Assembly (NCBI GenBank): GCA_023391835.1
Contig: JAEWAE010000039.1
Coordinates: 1 to 64,000, forward strand
Length of the DNA stretch: 64,000 nucleotides
DNA from: Bacillota bacterium
Lineage (GTDB): Bacteria > Bacillota > Clostridia > Oscillospirales > Ethanoligenentaceae
Direction of reading: 5' to 3'
A program made the position numbers and the translations under genes. The notes beneath the pieces were generated by a model, which ran no database searches, was not told the DNA's origin, and saw only the letters and a program-made list of their open reading frames with translations. Shown here one piece after another: positions 51,356 through 60,222 of the stretch. Numbering within the stretch: position 1 is the stretch's first letter; every line of letters starts with the position of its first letter.

Positions 51356-52783
51356 TTACCGAATCTTAAAAAGATGATAGAAATAAAGCGCCAAAGCTGG
51401 AGCCATATATGTCAGGATAGAAAGTGTACGTATCCATATCACAGATCGATCCGGGACAAAGGAAACAGATAATGTTTCCGTCTCATTGCGTTCCGCCTTA
51501 ATTTTGGGGAAAAACAGAATCAACATTGCAAAGATGCAAGAAGAGAAAATAGTAATAAACGCATTTAACGGAATACCTGATCGATTGACAAGGTCCACCA
51601 GTTTCAGTGAACTGTCATAAGTTACGCCGAATAGTTTGGGAAGTATCCCATAATTCACCATTGCCTGATCCACATTGTTTGTGTATGTGTCGAAAGAAAC
51701 AAAGAGATAGGATACGCTTAAAGCAATATCGACAAACAAAGATAATTTAAAGTTTTTATGCTGAACAGCACAAAACACAATATATGGCACCAGTATAAGT
51801 ACCCATTGCGGATGCCAACCCATAAACGCAAAGAAGATTCCATATACAAACAGTGGAATGTATAAACCGTATTGAACTAAATCTTCATCCTTTTCGATAT
51901 CCTTGGCATAGGCAAAAATGCAGGCCAATACCATAGCGATCCCCAGGAAAAATATCGTTCCGAAAACACTGGTCAAACCGGTCCCGGTTACGCCGCTTAC
52001 AAAGCCATATAATTTAGTTAACGCTTTTTGCGTGGCCCTATATCCTGGATCTTGCGAAAAAATCAATTTATGAACAACCACAAGTGAAAAACCAATTAAA
52101 TAGTATTTGCATATGTGCAGCACTCTTTTTTCCATCAGCAAAACCAAAGGGAGAAAAATAAAAGCGGAAAAGTTTTTATAGCAGATTGCCAGTGCCATAA
52201 AAGCGGAAAATTCATAAGGCTTCTTTTCAAAGAAATAATAAAGAGCGACCAAAGTAAAAAAGCATGAAAAAATATCATATTGGGTAAAAACAATCGACCC
52301 GAATAGCAGGATAGGCGAAGATAAAAATAAAAAAGCGACCCATTTTGCCTTTCCCCGGTTCATACTCAGCAAAATGGAAATCCGATATAATACATAGGTT
52401 GTAATCAGAACAACCATCAAAATCAGCAATTTGTCCCACATCATCAAAGTAAAATCGGGAATTTCCAAATGACTGAAATGGGAGAACAACCAGAGAGGCA
52501 GGCTCCAAATGGCAAACGTCATGTAGATAATAATGCTATAGTAGGGACTTTCTACGACACCCTGGGAACCATGAGCCGCGATAGCGGCCTGGTATATATC
52601 ATTATAATAATGAAAAAACCTTCCCTTTACTGTTTCGTCAATCAGCAGCATAGAATGTTTGGCGGTTATGATGATGTCCCCATATTGGCTGAATAAAAAA
52701 AATGACATCAATATAATAATAGTCAGAAGTAACCAGTCAATCAGTTTAGGCTTTTCACTTTTGGAAAAACTAAAGTGCGTCAT
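51356..52783 (-). CDS. GT-C-type integral membrane glycosyltransferase
   Basis: 475 aa with about ten membrane helices. The first extracytoplasmic loop holds acidic residues (LLIDETVKGRFFHYYNDIY), the pattern used by GT-C enzymes that take sugar from polyprenyl phosphate. A middle segment FGSIVFTQYDIFSCFFTLVA resembles the conserved QxD region of mannosyltransferases (GT39/GT87-like). With manC and the polyprenol-phosphate-mannose-synthase-like gene in the same operon, the donor is likely polyprenyl-phosphate-mannose. The acceptor is unknown. Start 52783 has GAAAGGA upstream. Confidence 0.75.
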   Translation of the reverse strand: MTHFSFSKSEKPKLIDWLLLTIIILMSFFLFSQYGDIIITAKHSMLLIDETVKGRFFHYYNDIYQAAIAAHGSQGVVESPYYSIIIYMTFAIWSLPLWLFSHFSHLEIPDFTLMMWDKLLILMVVLITTYVLYRISILLSMNRGKAKWVAFLFLSSPILLFGSIVFTQYDIFSCFFTLVALYYFFEKKPYEFSAFMALAICYKNFSAFIFLPLVLLMEKRVLHICKYYLIGFSLVVVHKLIFSQDPGYRATQKALTKLYGFVSGVTGTGLTSVFGTIFFLGIAMVLACIFAYAKDIEKDEDLVQYGLYIPLFVYGIFFAFMGWHPQWVLILVPYIVFCAVQHKNFKLSLFVDIALSVSYLFVSFDTYTNNVDQAMVNYGILPKLFGVTYDSSLKLVDLVNRSGIPLNAFITIFSSCIFAMLILFFPKIKAERNETETLSVSFVPDRSVIWIRTLSILTYMAPALALYFYHLFKIR

Positions 52784-52935
52784 ATTTCGATATTCCTTTC
52801 GCTGCCTATCCGTTTGCTGTGACAAATTGTAAATCGCTTTATAGTGGGGAAAGGGTCTCCTTAAAAGCATATGAAGTTTGAGCAGTTATAAATAGAGCAA
52901 ATGAAAGTAATGCTTCCCAGGTCATTCATCTTTTG

Positions 52936-52964
52936 ATTATAGCGTAATGTCGGGCTAATTGCAA
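52936..52964 (-). promoter_or_regulatory. Promoter of the mannose operon
   Basis: On the minus strand TTGCAA (52964-52959), 17-nt spacer, TATAAT (52941-52936). The leader to the GT-C gene is about 145 nt. Confidence 0.7.
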
Positions 52965-52989
52965 GCAAATTATCACGCCCGAGGTGAAG

Positions 52990-53640
52990 CGGAAATCATG
53001 CGTTGACTGCCGCTTCGGCACGTTCGGGCAGTTTAAGTTGAAAAGCACCGCGACTCTTCCCGTTTTTCACCTTAAGAGAGATACTTCTTTCAGCGAAAGC
53101 AGTGGCTAAAGCGCAAACAACGTTATAATCATGCAGACTGCCGAAAGTCATACGGATTATGTAAAAGTGGACGTAAATCGATACCTGTATCCATTGGCAA
53201 TGGGTAGAATGCGAAGGGGCCGCATCGTTTTCCGGCAGAAGGAAAGACGCTTTGCACAAACTGTTGGGGCACCAAGAAAGCCGGCTGTCGACCAGATGTA
53301 TTGCGAGGCGGAAACTCTTTGCCGTCCCGGCTTTTCGGCCATTTCTTTCATAAAGAATGACATTGACGGGTGCAAGTTAGCCAATACCCGCAGCCATGCC
53401 CAATCCGCGAGCAAATCGACTTCGTACGCAGCAGCAAATACCCGGTCTGACAGGCGAAGCCCGCGGACGTGATATGACGGGACGTACATAAAAAAAATTG
53501 CCGGTGCGGCGGTCCGCCACAAGGGTCGTAACACCGGCCATCGCCGGTATATCGGCAAAAGCTGTTTCGTGCATGGGCTGCTGAGAAAACAGAGCGGTGA
53601 ACGGGTGTTCCTGTTTGTCTGATTCGGTTATGCAATGATG
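52990..53640 (-). pseudogene. Probable decayed coding region, unidentified
   Basis: No intact gene is convincing across this stretch. On the minus strand, successive short frames look protein-like: one begins near 53574 with FADIPAMAGVTTLVADRRTG (PAS-like by eye), another covers 53157-53470 (LSDRVFAAAYEVDLLADWAW), a third ends near 52996 with VKNGKSRGAFQLKLPERAE. Shifts between frames would explain this as a degraded gene of about 600 bp. The original function cannot be named. The remaining 53640-53700 holds nothing recognisable. Confidence 0.3.
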
Positions 53641-53701
53641 GGCCGGGATCCGGGTGTGCGTGATCTTGTGCTGTTTTTTCAGCTGTTTGATTTTGCGTCC
53701 C

Positions 53702-53730
53702 TTGACATGCGCGGCCGGATAGGGTATTCT
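53702..53730 (+). promoter_or_regulatory. Second copy of the hydrolase-type promoter, upstream of the glucosaminidase
   Basis: TTGACA (53702-53707), 17-nt spacer, TATTCT (53725-53730), near-identical over 40 bp to 45993-46032. A 13-bp odd palindrome ATAGAG-G-CTCTAT (53742-53754) follows just after the predicted start. The next gene starts about 310 bp downstream. Confidence 0.6.
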
Positions 53731-53739
53731 AAAAACAAA

Positions 53740-54049
53740 TTATAGAGGCTCTATCGATTGTACGGGGCCGATATTTGCGATTTTGCCGAATGCTTTTTGT
53801 TTTGTATATCGCTATAGACAAGCTGCAATTATTTGAAACAATATAAGCAGAGCAGTATGCCGGATTTCCCGCTGTTTTTGTGTGATATTAGATGTTAGAA
53901 GTAAGAAGGCTTTTCCCGGCGGAAGCTGCTATAGTCACTTGCAATTTGGCGCGAGATGTTAATTTCGACTGAGACGGGTCGATATACATAAAGATTCAGG
54001 GTTCCGACGCAGATGACTTTATATGGAAATGGGGTTGAAACAGGCGACC
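53740..54049 (+). other. Long leader or non-coding region before the glucosaminidase gene
   Basis: About 300 bp without a credible gene. It would be the 5' leader if the promoter at 53702 drives the glucosaminidase. It was compared by eye with c-di-GMP (GEMM) and c-di-AMP (ydaO) riboswitch consensus features and neither was recognised. Confidence 0.4.
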
Positions 54050-56788
54050 ATGTCTAAACTTAATCATTTCGGTGTCATGTGTAGAATAATGTTTCCAGCC
54101 ACAGCGGTCATTATGTTTCTGATCATGGTGGCCACTCCGAACGTATCAGCGGCCAGTTTGACGCCGCTGACAAGCATCCAGGCACCCGCCAGCGGCCAAA
54201 TGATCAGCGGTACGGTCAGCGGTACTGCTGTGAATGCTGCCGGAATCCTACGGGTGGATATTTATGTGTATGACAGCAAGGGAAAAGCGACCCCGATAGG
54301 CACGACAACGGTGAGCGGCGCGACCGGCGGCAATTACAGTGCCTCAGTCAACGATAAGGCGCTTCCCGCCGGCAGCTACACGTTGGCAGTGGCGGGCATC
54401 GGCAATGACAATAAAGCGACGTGGGCTTCGGAACCCGTTCAGATCGGACCGGCACCGACTACCTCGATCAGCAGTCCGGCGAGCGGGGCGACGGAAGGGG
54501 GAGCGTTTCAGCTTTCCGGTAAAGTGACGAACCATGCAGGTGTTGCGCAGGTGGATGCCTACGCGTATAACAGTCAGGGGCAACCGATATACCTCGGTAC
54601 GGATTCTTCCGGTTCCGGCAGCTATAACATTCAGGTCGGCGCGAATGCGCTGAAAGCCGGAACTTATACCCTGGCAGTGGCCGGCATCGGCAAAGACGGC
54701 GACGTTTGCTGGAGCACGACGCCAATCCGGGTCTATCCTGCGGCGGCGACCACGGTTTCTTCACCTGCCGACGGCGCGGTGAAAAACGGCACTTTTACCG
54801 TTTCCGGACAGGCTGCAAATCATTCCGGTATCGCCCGGGTAGACATTTACGCTTTCAACAGCCAGGGTAAACCGACTTATCTTAATTCCGGCAATGTTTC
54901 CGGTGCAACCGGGGGCAACTATGGCGTACAAGTCAACGCGACATCACTTCCGGCCGGCAATTACATGCTGGCGGTAGCCGGCATCGGAAACGACGGCGAT
55001 GTGGTGTGGGCGACCCGAAATATAACGGTGGGACCGGCCGCGACTACATCCATTGCCGCCCCGGCGAGCGGAGCCGCAATCACCGGTGGCAGTTTTATTC
55101 TTTCGGGGACTGTTCAAAACCATTCGGGTATCAAACAGGTAGACGCGTATGCGTATAACAGTCAGGGCAAACCGATTTACATTGGCACCGATTCCGGCTC
55201 AAATGGCAGTTATAGTATTTCCGCCGACACGGGCGCTCTTAAAGCCGGCAGTTATACGCTGGCGGTAGCCGGCATCGGAAACGACGGCGATGTGGCGTGG
55301 GCGATCCGAAATATTACGGTGGGACCCGCTGCGACCGCGACGATTACCGCTCCGGCCAACGGTGCCGTGGAAAGCGGAAGTTTTACCGTTACCGGGCAGG
55401 CGTCGAATCACTCAGGTGTCGGCCGGATAGACGTCTATGCATATGACGGTCAGGGGCGGCCGACTTATATCGGTACAGGGTCCGCCACCGGCAACAGTTA
55501 TACGGCGACCGCTGATGTGAGTAAACTGCCAGCTGGCCAGTATACCTTGGCGGTGGCGGCTATTGGCAACGATCAGGATACAGTTTGGGCCACTCGCAGC
55601 TTAATAGTTGGTTCGGCGGCGGTTACGACAATCAACACGCCAGGTGACGGTGCGACGGTTTCCAGAGATCTCACGGTGGAAGGCTGGGCCTTGAGCCATG
55701 CGGGTGTCGGCCGCGTGGATATTTATCTGTATGACAGCAATCACGATCCTCATTTTATTGGCAGCGTCGATGGGAGTCAATTGCAGCACACAACCGCGAC
55801 CCAATCAACTTATCCTCAGTACGGCAGTAATCCGCAATGCGATTATACGATTACATATAATATGAGTCAGATCGGCACAGGAACCTATACGCTGGCTGTA
55901 GCCAATATTGGCAACGATCAGGACGTGGTCTGGGCAACCAAGAACATTACATATGCGTATAATATCTCCCTTTCGCAGATGGAAGCAGACCATCCGGGCG
56001 TGGACTCCACCGCGCTGGATCCGGCTAAACTTTATAATCACAACAGTGTGAGTAAATATGAGTTTATGTCTCTTAATTGGGTTGACGGCGTAACGGCGGA
56101 TGACCTCAACAATATGCTCAACGGGTGTGGTAGTCTGGCCGGTCATGGGCAGGATTTTCTCGATGCGGCAAAGACCTATGATATCAATCCAGTCTATCTT
56201 GTGGCACACGCAAAATTGGAAACCGGGAACGGGGATACGGATCCTGACAATCCCAGCTATCTGTGCCGAGGTATCGTCTTTCAAAACGGAGTGGAGAATT
56301 ATCGTACTTTGACAGGCAGACTGACTCCTGTGAACGATACAAACGGGAACCCGGTCACGGGCACTCTGGTTTCCGGCACTACCGATACGTACACCTATAC
56401 GGATCCCCACGGGAACAAGTACAATGTGAAAGACGGCACCTATTACAATCTCTGGGGCATTCACGGCTATGATCCGATTGCTTCCTGGGGCGGCGGTATT
56501 TGGGCCGGCTATAATAACTGGTCCAGCATCCGAGCAGCCATCTTCGGTGGGAGCAAATGGATTGCTCAATATTACACTACTGGTACACACTATGCACAAA
56601 ATACCCTTTATGAAATGAAGTGGGATCCTTATGGATGGTCTATTAATGATCCCGCTGAATATGCGACAGACTACAATTCTTTGACCGACAACTGGGCTTA
56701 TCATGTGGCGCAAGGTATCCAGAAATACGCGAGCATTTTTGGGCACACGACAGCCTTATTCTTCCACACTGAGCAATACAGCGACTGA
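54050..56788 (+). CDS. Secreted six-repeat GH73 glucosaminidase
   Basis: 912 aa. A signal peptide (residues 1-34, ending PNVSA) leads into six tandem domains of about 96 aa, each ending in TLAVAGIGNDGDVVWATRNI-like sequence, followed by a C-terminal endo-beta-N-acetylglucosaminidase domain (residues about 640-905) with the catalytic Glu in LVAHAKLETGNG and YNLWGIHGYDP. It would cleave peptidoglycan GlcNAc-MurNAc linkages at the cell surface, with the repeats binding wall polymers. Start is uncertain: ATG 54023, 54029 and 54050 are in frame and none has a strong ribosome site. It lies between the two sugar clusters. Confidence 0.86.
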   Translation: MSKLNHFGVMCRIMFPATAVIMFLIMVATPNVSAASLTPLTSIQAPASGQMISGTVSGTAVNAAGILRVDIYVYDSKGKATPIGTTTVSGATGGNYSASVNDKALPAGSYTLAVAGIGNDNKATWASEPVQIGPAPTTSISSPASGATEGGAFQLSGKVTNHAGVAQVDAYAYNSQGQPIYLGTDSSGSGSYNIQVGANALKAGTYTLAVAGIGKDGDVCWSTTPIRVYPAAATTVSSPADGAVKNGTFTVSGQAANHSGIARVDIYAFNSQGKPTYLNSGNVSGATGGNYGVQVNATSLPAGNYMLAVAGIGNDGDVVWATRNITVGPAATTSIAAPASGAAITGGSFILSGTVQNHSGIKQVDAYAYNSQGKPIYIGTDSGSNGSYSISADTGALKAGSYTLAVAGIGNDGDVAWAIRNITVGPAATATITAPANGAVESGSFTVTGQASNHSGVGRIDVYAYDGQGRPTYIGTGSATGNSYTATADVSKLPAGQYTLAVAAIGNDQDTVWATRSLIVGSAAVTTINTPGDGATVSRDLTVEGWALSHAGVGRVDIYLYDSNHDPHFIGSVDGSQLQHTTATQSTYPQYGSNPQCDYTITYNMSQIGTGTYTLAVANIGNDQDVVWATKNITYAYNISLSQMEADHPGVDSTALDPAKLYNHNSVSKYEFMSLNWVDGVTADDLNNMLNGCGSLAGHGQDFLDAAKTYDINPVYLVAHAKLETGNGDTDPDNPSYLCRGIVFQNGVENYRTLTGRLTPVNDTNGNPVTGTLVSGTTDTYTYTDPHGNKYNVKDGTYYNLWGIHGYDPIASWGGGIWAGYNNWSSIRAAIFGGSKWIAQYYTTGTHYAQNTLYEMKWDPYGWSINDPAEYATDYNSLTDNWAYHVAQGIQKYASIFGHTTALFFHTEQYSD
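54161..55957 (+). repeat. Six tandem ~290-bp coding repeats
   Basis: Units begin near 54161, 54458, 54748, 55043, 55331 and 55621. Each encodes an Ig-like fold with shared blocks (PASGA..., HSGI.QVDAYAYNSQG, AGxYTLAVAGIGND). Units 2 and 4, and 3 and 5, look most alike; the sixth carries an extra loop of about 15 residues. Confidence 0.85.
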
Positions 56789-56798
56789 TTTTTTCGAA

Positions 56799-56830
56799 AA
56801 AGCAACCGGTAAAATTTTACCGGTTGCTTT
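56799..56830 (+). terminator. Terminator of the glucosaminidase gene
   Basis: A 32-bp perfect palindrome (AAAGCAACCGGTAAAA and its reverse complement), with TTT at the end of the stem. Confidence 0.8.
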
Positions 56831-56870
56831 GTGCTACACTTAAATCGGCAGTTCCGTAATTCATCGATTC

Positions 56871-56908
56871 ATGGCAAGAGCGGCAGGGTACCCTGCCGCT
56901 CTTGCCAT
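56871..56908. terminator. 38-bp perfect palindrome between convergent genes
   Basis: ATGGCAAGAGCGGCAGGGT followed directly by its exact reverse complement. The plus strand continues TTTATTT. It lies 2 bp before the end of the minus-strand glycosyltransferase. Confidence 0.7.
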
Positions 56909-56909
56909 T

Positions 56910-58007
56910 TTATTTGGCTTTTTGGCATTCCCGTCTGCTTCGCGTTTTGACTGTCCATATATAGATACTCGCCAACCCTAGCAATATGCCTGTCCGGCGT
57001 GCGCGCAATAGGCTGAGAAATATTTTCTGGGGCGAAAGGGGTAATAGATCCAGCCTTGCCTGCGCGAGCGCATGCGATACGGCATCGCTGTCCGCAATCC
57101 GCCGGATATGGGTCAGCTTCTCTCGGCGGGAAAGCTCTTTTGCCGCTGCGTAATAGTCAATCACGCTGATGGATTCCGCGCAGACCTTATTTTCAAGCCT
57201 GTGGTAAAAGTCGGCGTCTAATTCGTTTTCTTTTATGAAATCGTGCAGGTATTCGTATTTGTGCAGCCGCATATCGAAGTATTTTTCCGTAAACCGGCCG
57301 GTGAAGGAACCGGCCGCTTCCGTGTGATGATAGAGCGGCTGGGGCAGATAGCACAGCCGTCCGCAGCGGCTGACGGTCAGCAGGTTGAAAAGGTTGTCCT
57401 CCGTATAATAGAGCTTTTCACTGGGAAAACGTAAATCGTGTGCCCGAATCATCCGTGTGCGGTAAAGCCCCACCCACACATAGGAGCGGGTGTCGGCAAA
57501 GGGGCAGCAGCGTTTATAGTCGCGAAGCTCCTCATCGGCGTATCCGAAGAAGTAGGGCAGGATTCGTGTCAATACGGCGTCCCGCCCATAGAGCGTTTCC
57601 TCCCCGGGCAGCACCGAGAGGCAACGGGCTGTGTCGCCGCGTTCGGACCAGTAGTCGCACACGACGATATCGGCATCCTGCGCGGCGGCCTGCGCGTAAA
57701 GACGCGCATACATTTCCGATTCCATCCAGTCGTCGGCGTCGGCGAAACCGATGTATTCGCCTGCAACGGCCGCCATCCCGACGTTGCGGGCATTGGCCGG
57801 GCCGCCGTTTTCAATGTGCAGCACATGGAACCGTCCATCTGCATCGGCGGCCCGATCGCATATTTCACCGCTGCTGTCGGTGGAGCCGTCGTCCACCAGT
57901 AAAAACTCCATATCGTCGAGCGTCTGCGTCCGCAGGGATTCCAGACACCGGGTGAGAGAGGCGGCGGCATTGTATACCGGCACCACTACGCTGATTTTTA
58001 TGGGCAT
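56910..58007 (-). CDS. Family 2 glycosyltransferase
   Basis: 365 aa. The GT-A fold starts KISVVVPVYNAAASLTRCLE, with LLVDDGSTDSSGEIC near residue 36 and the metal-binding FADADDWME near 86. The rest is a variable acceptor domain of about 220 residues and a C-terminal basic/hydrophobic segment that may bind the membrane. GGAGG lies 9 nt before ATG 58007. It is divergent from the 58181 gene, so both could add sugars to the same polymer. Specificity cannot be read from the sequence. Confidence 0.87.
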   Translation of the reverse strand: MPIKISVVVPVYNAAASLTRCLESLRTQTLDDMEFLLVDDGSTDSSGEICDRAADADGRFHVLHIENGGPANARNVGMAAVAGEYIGFADADDWMESEMYARLYAQAAAQDADIVVCDYWSERGDTARCLSVLPGEETLYGRDAVLTRILPYFFGYADEELRDYKRCCPFADTRSYVWVGLYRTRMIRAHDLRFPSEKLYYTEDNLFNLLTVSRCGRLCYLPQPLYHHTEAAGSFTGRFTEKYFDMRLHKYEYLHDFIKENELDADFYHRLENKVCAESISVIDYYAAAKELSRREKLTHIRRIADSDAVSHALAQARLDLLPLSPQKIFLSLLRARRTGILLGLASIYIWTVKTRSRRECQKAK

Positions 58008-58060
58008 ATTTCCAATCCTCCCAGGCCGGAGGTCCTGCTGGCGCAAATTCCCGGCCGCTA

Positions 58061-58090
58061 TTGAAATCGTCACATATAGTATGATATAAT
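58061..58090 (+). promoter_or_regulatory. Promoter of the rhamnose/glycosyltransferase cluster
   Basis: TTGAAA (58061-58066), 18-nt spacer, TATAAT (58085-58090) with an extended TGA element. Confidence 0.65.
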
Positions 58091-58180
58091 AAGCAAACGT
58101 GAAAGAAAAGTCTTTTTTCTTCGGAACGGCGTGGTTTTAGGCCGGAACCGGGGGATCGGAGCGGAAAAGAGGGTATCTAA

Positions 58181-59221
58181 TTGAAAATTCTTACGATTGT
58201 GATTCCCTCTTATAACGTGGAAAAAACGCTGCCCGATACTCTGCGCTCGGTCTGCATCGAGCCGATTCGGGAACGACTCGACATTTTGGTGGTGGATGAC
58301 GGTTCCACCGACGGCACCGCGGCGCTGGCGGACGATTTCGCCCGGCAGTACCCGGATATTATCCGTGTCATTCATAAGCCGAACGGCGGGCACGGGTCGG
58401 CTGTGAATACCGGCATCGAGGCGGCGCAGGGCCGCTACCTCAAGGTGGTGGACGGTGATGACCGGCTTGAAGCCGCCGGTCTTCTTGCCTTGGTGGAGTG
58501 CCTCGGACGCACAGACGTCGATTTGGTAGCCGCCGATTACCGCAAGGTGCCGGTGGACGATTCCCCGACACAGGATATGCGCTTTGAAGGTGTCGAGCCC
58601 GGTCGGGTCTATCGCTTTGACGAGATCCCAGCCGCTTCTCATGTGTATTTCGGCATCCACTCGCTCACCATCCGTACCGAAATCCTGCAATCCCACGATA
58701 TCCGTCTGCAGGAGCACACCTTTTATGTCGATGTGGAATTCGGCCTGCTGCCGATTCCCTATGTCGGCACGGTGGAGTTTCTCGGCCAGACTGTCTACCT
58801 CTATATGGTGGGGCGCGCGGAACAGAGCATCGCGGCGGAAAATTTTGTGTGCCGCTATGCCGATCACGAGCGGGTCGTCCGCCGCATGACGGAGTTTGCC
58901 GGCACATGCGAAACAGATACGGCACATCATGCGTATATGGATTCGGTGCTGTGCAAGCTGTATTTCACCCAGTATATGCTGGCTGCTTTTTATGACAGCG
59001 ATATCCCCCGCGGCAAGACCCGCGCCCGGGAATTCGACAGTTGGCTTCGTGACAACAATCCGCGCTTGTATGCCCGAATGGGTACAAGCCTGTATATCCG
59101 CGTGCTGCGCGCCACAGGCTTTCACTTTTTGCCGCGCGGCCGCGCGCTCAAGACTGCGGTACGTCGGGTCTACTCGCTGTTCAAACCGCTGACGCACAGG
59201 CGCCGCCGATTCACTTACTGA
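58181..59221 (+). CDS. Family 2 glycosyltransferase
   Basis: 346 aa. LTIVIPSYNVEKTLPDTLRS opens the GT-A fold, ILVVDDGSTDGTAAL lies near residue 37 and VVDGDDRLE near 90 carries the DxD-type motif. The TTG start has GAGGG 8 nt upstream. The GGHGSAVNTGIEAAQG segment is common in Firmicutes wall polysaccharide transferases. First gene of the plus-strand cluster that continues through rfbA, a second transferase, rfbDCB and an exporter. Confidence 0.87.
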   Translation: MKILTIVIPSYNVEKTLPDTLRSVCIEPIRERLDILVVDDGSTDGTAALADDFARQYPDIIRVIHKPNGGHGSAVNTGIEAAQGRYLKVVDGDDRLEAAGLLALVECLGRTDVDLVAADYRKVPVDDSPTQDMRFEGVEPGRVYRFDEIPAASHVYFGIHSLTIRTEILQSHDIRLQEHTFYVDVEFGLLPIPYVGTVEFLGQTVYLYMVGRAEQSIAAENFVCRYADHERVVRRMTEFAGTCETDTAHHAYMDSVLCKLYFTQYMLAAFYDSDIPRGKTRAREFDSWLRDNNPRLYARMGTSLYIRVLRATGFHFLPRGRALKTAVRRVYSLFKPLTHRRRRFTY

Positions 59222-59345
59222 CCAGATGCGAGACGGCCGGGGAGAGTGGCCGTCCGCTTTTCGACATAATAGGGTGCGCACGCCGCCGCCGGTATGCCGC
59301 CAGGAAGCCATCATAAATTTTCGGCGGCAGAATGGTGCAAGAGGT

Positions 59346-60212
59346 ATGAAAGGAATCATTTTGGCCGGAGGATCGGGGACCCGGCTTTATCCGATCACCA
59401 AGGCGGTTTCCAAGCAACTGCTCCCTATCTACGACAAGCCGCTGATCTACTATCCCATGTCCGTGCTCATGCTGGCGGGCATCCGGGATATTCTGATCAT
59501 TTCGACGCCGCGCGATCTGCCCATGTATCGTGACCTGCTGGGCACCGGGGCGGATTTCGGCCTGAATCTGAGCTATGCGGAGCAGGAAAAGCCCCGTGGA
59601 CTGGCTGAGGCATTCATTATCGGTGCGGACTTTATCGGCAAGGATAGTGTCTGTCTGGTGCTGGGCGATAACTTTTTCTATTCCTCCGGCCTTTCCCAGA
59701 TTCTCCAGAAGGCGGCTTCCAATCAGGAGGGGGCGGTGATTTTCGGCTGCTACGTAAAAGATCCCACGGCCTTCGGTGTGGTGGAATTTGACAAGAGCGG
59801 CAAGGTGCTTTCCATTGAGGAAAAACCCAGCGAGCCGAAATCCAACTACGCGGTGCCGGGCCTTTATTTCTACGACAATTCGGTGGTGGAAATCGCCCGG
59901 CGCGTCCAGCCCTCCGCCCGCGGTGAAGTGGAAATCACCAGTGTCAACAACGCTTATCTTCAGGCCGGCAAGCTCCGGGTGGAGCTGTTCGGCCGGGGGC
60001 TCGCCTGGCTTGACACCGGCACCTGCGGCGGTCTGCTGCAGGCGGCGAATTTTGTCGCCACCATCCAGAATCAGCAGGGCTTTTATATCGCCTGTCTGGA
60101 AGAGATCGCCTACCGCATGGGCTATATCGGACGGGATGAGCTTCTGGCACGGTCGGTCGAACTGAAAAAGACCGATTACGGCCAATATCTCCGCGAGATT
60201 GCAGAAGAATAA
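59346..60212 (+). CDS. rfbA: Glucose-1-phosphate thymidylyltransferase
   Basis: 288 aa. It starts MKGIILAGGSGTRLYPITK, the nucleotidyltransferase signature, with DKPLIYYPMSVLMLAGI, LVLGDNFFY near residue 107 and the EEKPSEPKSNYAVPGLYFYD block near 157. It makes dTDP-glucose, the first step to dTDP-L-rhamnose. ATG 59346 is the canonical start; AGAGG sits very close upstream, so initiation may be modest. All four rhamnose genes follow within 4.5 kb. Confidence 0.95.
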   Translation: MKGIILAGGSGTRLYPITKAVSKQLLPIYDKPLIYYPMSVLMLAGIRDILIISTPRDLPMYRDLLGTGADFGLNLSYAEQEKPRGLAEAFIIGADFIGKDSVCLVLGDNFFYSSGLSQILQKAASNQEGAVIFGCYVKDPTAFGVVEFDKSGKVLSIEEKPSEPKSNYAVPGLYFYDNSVVEIARRVQPSARGEVEITSVNNAYLQAGKLRVELFGRGLAWLDTGTCGGLLQAANFVATIQNQQGFYIACLEEIAYRMGYIGRDELLARSVELKKTDYGQYLREIAEE

Positions 60213-60222
60213 CGGCATCGGG

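Noticed and set aside
53740..54022. Riboswitch (c-di-GMP or c-di-AMP) in the long glucosaminidase leader
   Set aside because: The conserved core elements of the GEMM and ydaO classes could not be found by eye. A covariance-model search would settle it.
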